Part shown: positions 6,837 through 9,143 of the stretch, piece after piece
Layout: the number at the start of each line of letters is the position of its first letter
Position numbering within the stretch: the stretch's first letter is position 1
Assembly: GCA_016296985.1 (NCBI GenBank)
Contig: JAEDHM010000054.1
Span: 1 to 9,143 of the forward strand
Direction of reading: 5' to 3'
DNA length: 9,143 nt
Source of the DNA: Clostridia bacterium
Lineage (GTDB): Bacteria; Bacillota; Clostridia; Christensenellales; CAG-1252
The notes under the pieces: model-generated
The model's database searches: none
Told to the model about the DNA's origin: nothing
What the model saw: the letters and a program-made list of their open reading frames with translations, nothing else
Position numbers and translations under genes: made by a program

Positions 6837-6849
6837 AAATTTTGTATAC
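6821..6849 (-). promoter_or_regulatory. Possible sigma-G-like (forespore) promoter ahead of DUF2953-gerW-carboxypeptidase
   Basis: On the minus strand GTATA (6849-6845), 17 bases, then CATACTA (6827-6821) match the consensus I recall for Bacillus sigma-G (GHATR and CATNHTA, about 17-18 apart). The downstream genes include gerW and a DacF-like enzyme, which are forespore-linked in Bacillus. Transcription would begin near 6814, at or past the annotated ATG 6815, which conflicts with that start. This is a motif match only. Confidence 0.3.
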
Positions 6850-6851
6850 TT

Positions 6852-7523
6852 TTATTCTTCGCCGTCAGCGTTTATATCCTCGGTTTCTCCTTCGACAACC
6901 GCTGATGCAACCTCTTCTACCGAAGTTTCACCTTCTTCTTCAATCTCTTTATCCTTAAAGAGAAGTTTTTGACGTTGGATATTGTCGTCAATAAGGTTTA
7001 TTCTTTCTTGAATTTGCTTCATATCGGGAAGATTTGTAAGGTCGGGAAGTTGGAATTTTACCAAAAATTCTTGAGTTGTCCCATAAAGATAGGGATTGCC
7101 TAAAGCGTCTTGCTTTCTTCCTAAAACGGTGATTAGGTTGTGATGCAACAATACGTCGATATGGTAGTCGCAGCTTGTGTTTCTGATTTTTTCAATTTCC
7201 GCTTTGGTGATAGGTTGACGGTAAGCGATAATTGCCAAAACTTCAAGAGCCTTTTCGGTCAGCTCTCTCTCCTTTTCCTTCATAAGAGCGTTTGCAACCA
7301 CTTCGCCATAGGTGGGATTTGTGGTGAAAGCGTATCTACTGCCGTAGTCAACGAAGATAAAACCGCGACTGTCCATAGGAGGATAGTCCATTTTTAATTC
7401 CTCGATTATGGCGTTAAACTCTTTCAACGTCATATCGGGGAATTGCTCGCGCAAGGCCTTTTTGTCTATTCCGTCGCCACTTGCAAAAATTATTGCCTCA
7501 ATTATAGTCTTCGCTCTTTCCAT
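6852..7523 (-). CDS. scpB: Segregation and condensation protein B (ScpB)
   Basis: ScpB is the winged-helix (kite) subunit that binds ScpA as a dimer and completes the SMC-ScpAB condensin for chromosome organisation and segregation. The 223-residue protein starts with MERAKTIIEAIIFASGDGI, the first wing. The family core ALEVLAIIAYRQPITKAEIE lies at about 92-111, followed by GRKQDALGNPYLYGTTQEFL. From about 190 on there is a strongly acidic tail rich in Glu and Asp, about 30 residues beyond the usual end and probably disordered. ATG 7523 has GAGGAG seven bases upstream. It overlaps the scpA end by 26 bases in another frame, which suggests coupled translation of the two partners. A terminator-like hairpin follows. 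Confidence 0.96.
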   Translation of the reverse strand: MERAKTIIEAIIFASGDGIDKKALREQFPDMTLKEFNAIIEELKMDYPPMDSRGFIFVDYGSRYAFTTNPTYGEVVANALMKEKERELTEKALEVLAIIAYRQPITKAEIEKIRNTSCDYHIDVLLHHNLITVLGRKQDALGNPYLYGTTQEFLVKFQLPDLTNLPDMKQIQERINLIDDNIQRQKLLFKDKEIEEEGETSVEEVASAVVEGETEDINADGEE

Positions 7524-8310
7524 TGATTAACTCCTCGTAACTTAGTTCTTCAGCGCCTGCTTTTACGCTGATGGTGATTTCGGCAAATTCTTCCTCTTGA
7601 TTTACCGACAAGAACTGTTTTTTCAAAAGTTCTAGCATAGCTAGAAAAACGGTAACTTTTTCGCCTACGGAATAAGAATCTTCAAACAAATCGGTAAAGT
7701 TTGCTTCTTTCTTTTCCTTGAAGAATATGATCATTTCGCGGATTTTATCGTTGACGGTAAACCTATCTTTTACAATAACCGTAGTATTGGGCGCTTTGTC
7801 TTCCTTTTGGTTTTGAATACGATATACTACACGAGCGAAAGCATCGCACAATTTGTCAAGGTCGAAATCTTTGATTATATAGCGATAGTCGTGATCGGTA
7901 TAATCGGCAGGACGATAGAAACGGTTTCTTGTTTCCAACGCCTTAAGTCCTGCAGATGCTTCTTGACAAATACGCTTGATTTTTGCGTATTCTTCCAACA
8001 AATTGATAAAACTTTCTTGGTCGCTTATGTACTCTTCATGTTCGTCGGGAGTCATTTGGAAGAGGGATTTTACCTTCATTTCCAACAAAAATGCAGCAAC
8101 GGAAGCAAAGTTTGTCGCCTTGTCGATATCCAAAACTTCAAGATGTTTTACGTGTTCAAGATATTGCTCGGTTATGTTTGAGATAAATATATCTTTGATA
8201 TCTACCTTTGATTCTTGCAACAAAGAAAGAAGGACGTCAAGAGGTCCTGACAGTTCGTCATCATAGGTAAAAGAGAAATCCTCTTTCCACATCTCGAATA
8301 AATCGTCCAT
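7498..8310 (-). CDS. scpA: Segregation and condensation protein A (ScpA, kleisin)
   Basis: ScpA is the kleisin that bridges the SMC heads and carries the ScpB dimer. The 270-residue protein has the N-terminal kleisin signature (SGPLDVLLSLLQESKVDIKD, from about 21) and ITEQYLEHV. The helix SVAAFLLEMKVKSL corresponds to the SMC-neck-binding region. The C-terminal winged helix is NFTDLFEDSYSVGEKVTVFLAMLELLK, ending QEEEFAEI. I chose ATG 8310 because GGAGG stands five bases before it. A TTG six codons earlier overlaps the upstream gene and has no support. The gap after the M50 protease stop is one base, and the Shine-Dalgarno lies in that gene's last two Gly codons. Confidence 0.96.
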   Translation of the reverse strand: MDDLFEMWKEDFSFTYDDELSGPLDVLLSLLQESKVDIKDIFISNITEQYLEHVKHLEVLDIDKATNFASVAAFLLEMKVKSLFQMTPDEHEEYISDQESFINLLEEYAKIKRICQEASAGLKALETRNRFYRPADYTDHDYRYIIKDFDLDKLCDAFARVVYRIQNQKEDKAPNTTVIVKDRFTVNDKIREMIIFFKEKKEANFTDLFEDSYSVGEKVTVFLAMLELLKKQFLSVNQEEEFAEITISVKAGAEELSYEELINGKSEDYN

Positions 8311-8311
8311 A

Positions 8312-9025
8312 TTATCCTCCGAATACAAGGTTGAAGAGTGTTATAACACCCTTTTGCACCAATCCGATATACGTACCCAGTATATCAAAATAGGATATAT
8401 ATCTTCCCAAGGTATTTCCTATCACGATAAGCCCTAAAAAGATATATCTGCTGTACTTTCGCATAAACCTTACGTAACCGTTGTTTGGCGGTGTCAAGGT
8501 TTCAACTACCCTAAATCCATCAAGAGGGTAGATAGGTAGCAAATTGAAAGCAATAAGCGAAATGTTTATTACCGTTCCATAAACGAAGAGGAAGTTGAAA
8601 AATCTGAAAATTATATAGACAACTTCGTGAGTAATCACAACCTTTTCGCTTATGGCAATAAGTGCGACGTTTAGACCAAATGACGTAAACGCCAAAATCA
8701 AGTTTGCGCTAACCCCGGCAATAGCGGTAGTTATCCATCCGCATTTACGGTTTTTGAAGTTGTATGGATTTACGGGGACGGGATTTGCCCAACCTAAACC
8801 AACTACAAGCATCAAGATAAAACCGAAGGGGTTGAAATGTTTGATAGGATTTAGGGTCAATCGCCCCATTTCCTTTGCCGTTTTATCACCGTTCCAATAC
8901 GCCACGACACCGTGGGCAAGCTCGTGCAAAATTACCGCGCCGAGAAGGGCGCAAATAATCGCCATGATTGCAATAAACTTATCCTGCCAAGAATAAGTAC
9001 TGTCAAAAAGAACGTTGATAATCAT
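8312..9025 (-). CDS. Site-2 protease-type M50 family metallopeptidase (membrane)
   Basis: This is a membrane zinc metallopeptidase of the M50 (site-2 protease) family, in the small group often annotated as YwhC-like. The substrate is unknown. The 237-residue protein has the zinc motif HELAH at 34-38 within the first main membrane segment. GWANPVPVNPYNFK (78-91) is diagnostic of the group, and the third zinc ligand is D169 in NLLPIYPLDG (161-170). I count four to six hydrophobic segments (near 18-40, 66-80, 98-125, 136-160 and 194-206). There is no PDZ domain, unlike RseP. ATG 9025 follows a good sigma-A promoter and a very short leader. The only Shine-Dalgarno (AGGAAG) is about 14 bases away across a small hairpin. 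Its place ahead of scpA is common in clostridia, but no functional link is established. Confidence 0.94.
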   Translation of the reverse strand: MIINVLFDSTYSWQDKFIAIMAIICALLGAVILHELAHGVVAYWNGDKTAKEMGRLTLNPIKHFNPFGFILMLVVGLGWANPVPVNPYNFKNRKCGWITTAIAGVSANLILAFTSFGLNVALIAISEKVVITHEVVYIIFRFFNFLFVYGTVINISLIAFNLLPIYPLDGFRVVETLTPPNNGYVRFMRKYSRYIFLGLIVIGNTLGRYISYFDILGTYIGLVQKGVITLFNLVFGG

Positions 9026-9045
9026 TTTGCTTTAGCAAACTTCCT
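9026..9045 (-). promoter_or_regulatory. Leader with distant Shine-Dalgarno and small hairpin before the M50 gene
   Basis: On the minus strand AGGAAG is followed by TTTGC, TAAA, GCAAA and then ATG 9025. The perfect five-pair stem separates the ribosome site from the start, which are otherwise about 14 bases apart. Folding would bring them to a normal distance. The stem is short and weak, so this is only a suggestion. Confidence 0.35.
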
Positions 9046-9049
9046 TTTT

Positions 9050-9078
9050 ATTTTAATAAATTTGTTATTTGGTGTCAA
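9050..9078 (-). promoter_or_regulatory. Sigma-A promoter for M50-scpA-scpB
   Basis: On the minus strand a perfect TTGACA (9078-9073) is followed after exactly 17 bases by TAAAAT (9055-9050). Transcription should begin near 9044-9043, leaving a leader of about 18 bases before ATG 9025. This is the best promoter match I noticed in the window. Confidence 0.78.
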
Positions 9079-9087
9079 CCGCACAAC

Positions 9088-9143
9088 CTAAAAACGACGT
9101 ATGACGGCGCATTTGAGGTACAACGCTTCCTCATCAGACAAAA
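9088..9143 (-). other. Right-edge fragment: possible end of an upstream minus-strand frame, or part of a repeat
   Basis: One minus-strand frame enters from the edge, reads LSDEEALYLKCAVIRRF and stops at TAG 9090-9088, ten bases before the promoter. It could be the C-terminus of the preceding gene, but I do not recognise it. A second frame is open to a TGA inside the -35 box, and a plus-strand frame from ATG 9100 reads MTAHLRYNASSSDK off the edge. Too little is visible to choose. Confidence 0.2.

Noticed and set aside
8311..8328. TTG start six codons upstream for scpA.
   Set aside because: It overlaps the M50 gene end, and the GGAGG is inside that extension, correctly placed for ATG 8310.
2292..8996. 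Other plus-strand open frames opposite the flavoprotein, rluB, carboxypeptidase, scpB, scpA and M50 genes.
   Set aside because: All are fully covered by recognised genes on the other strand and look like shadows of their codon use.
1..9143. Mobile element, CRISPR array, tRNA, defence or toxin-antitoxin system.
   Set aside because: No transposase motif, terminal repeats, spaced repeats, tRNA fold or small paired genes were seen; the window is packed with conserved core genes.

Overview
The window reads as a chromosomal stretch of a low-G+C, spore-lineage Firmicute (Clostridia or a relative). The reasons are A+T-rich codon use, strong GGAGG-type ribosome sites, and a gene order (M50 protease, scpA, scpB, DUF2953, gerW, D-Ala-D-Ala carboxypeptidase, rluB, then a HI0933-type flavoprotein, cmk, plsC, ispH) that I know from clostridial genomes. 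The species cannot be named from the sequence. Every supported gene lies on the minus strand, so transcription runs from high to low coordinates.

Right part (9143 to 6800): a consensus-like sigma-A promoter (9078-9050) lies just before an M50 site-2-type protease, followed by scpA and scpB. These two encode the kleisin and winged-helix partners of SMC in chromosome condensation. A strong intrinsic-terminator-like hairpin follows scpB.

Middle part (6815 to 4187): a small membrane protein of the DUF2953 type, gerW/ytfJ (a sporulation protein), a DacF/DacB-type D-Ala-D-Ala carboxypeptidase and an RluB-type pseudouridine synthase. The first gene's start codon lies inside the terminator hairpin, and a possible forespore (sigma-G-like) promoter overlaps the same hairpin. 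The gerW and carboxypeptidase genes overlap by 49 bases. The spmA/spmB pair that I expect between the carboxypeptidase and rluB is absent. A short hairpin with a T-run ends the unit.

Left part (about 4176 to 1): an A+T-rich spacer with a candidate promoter leads into surE, the flavoprotein, cmk, plsC and ispH. They are tightly packed, with overlaps of 4 to 13 bases or single-base gaps, and Shine-Dalgarno sequences written inside the last codons of the gene before. The ispH frame stays open past the normal end of IspH and off the left edge. It crosses an in-frame ATG with its own strong Shine-Dalgarno sequence, which suggests an IspH-ribosomal protein S1 fusion or two nested products.

These are mostly conserved core genes. 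I found no IS element, CRISPR array, tRNA, rRNA or defence system. The unusual signals are at gene junctions: the terminator and start overlap at 6800-6850, the nested start near 48, and the out-of-frame gerW/carboxypeptidase overlap.
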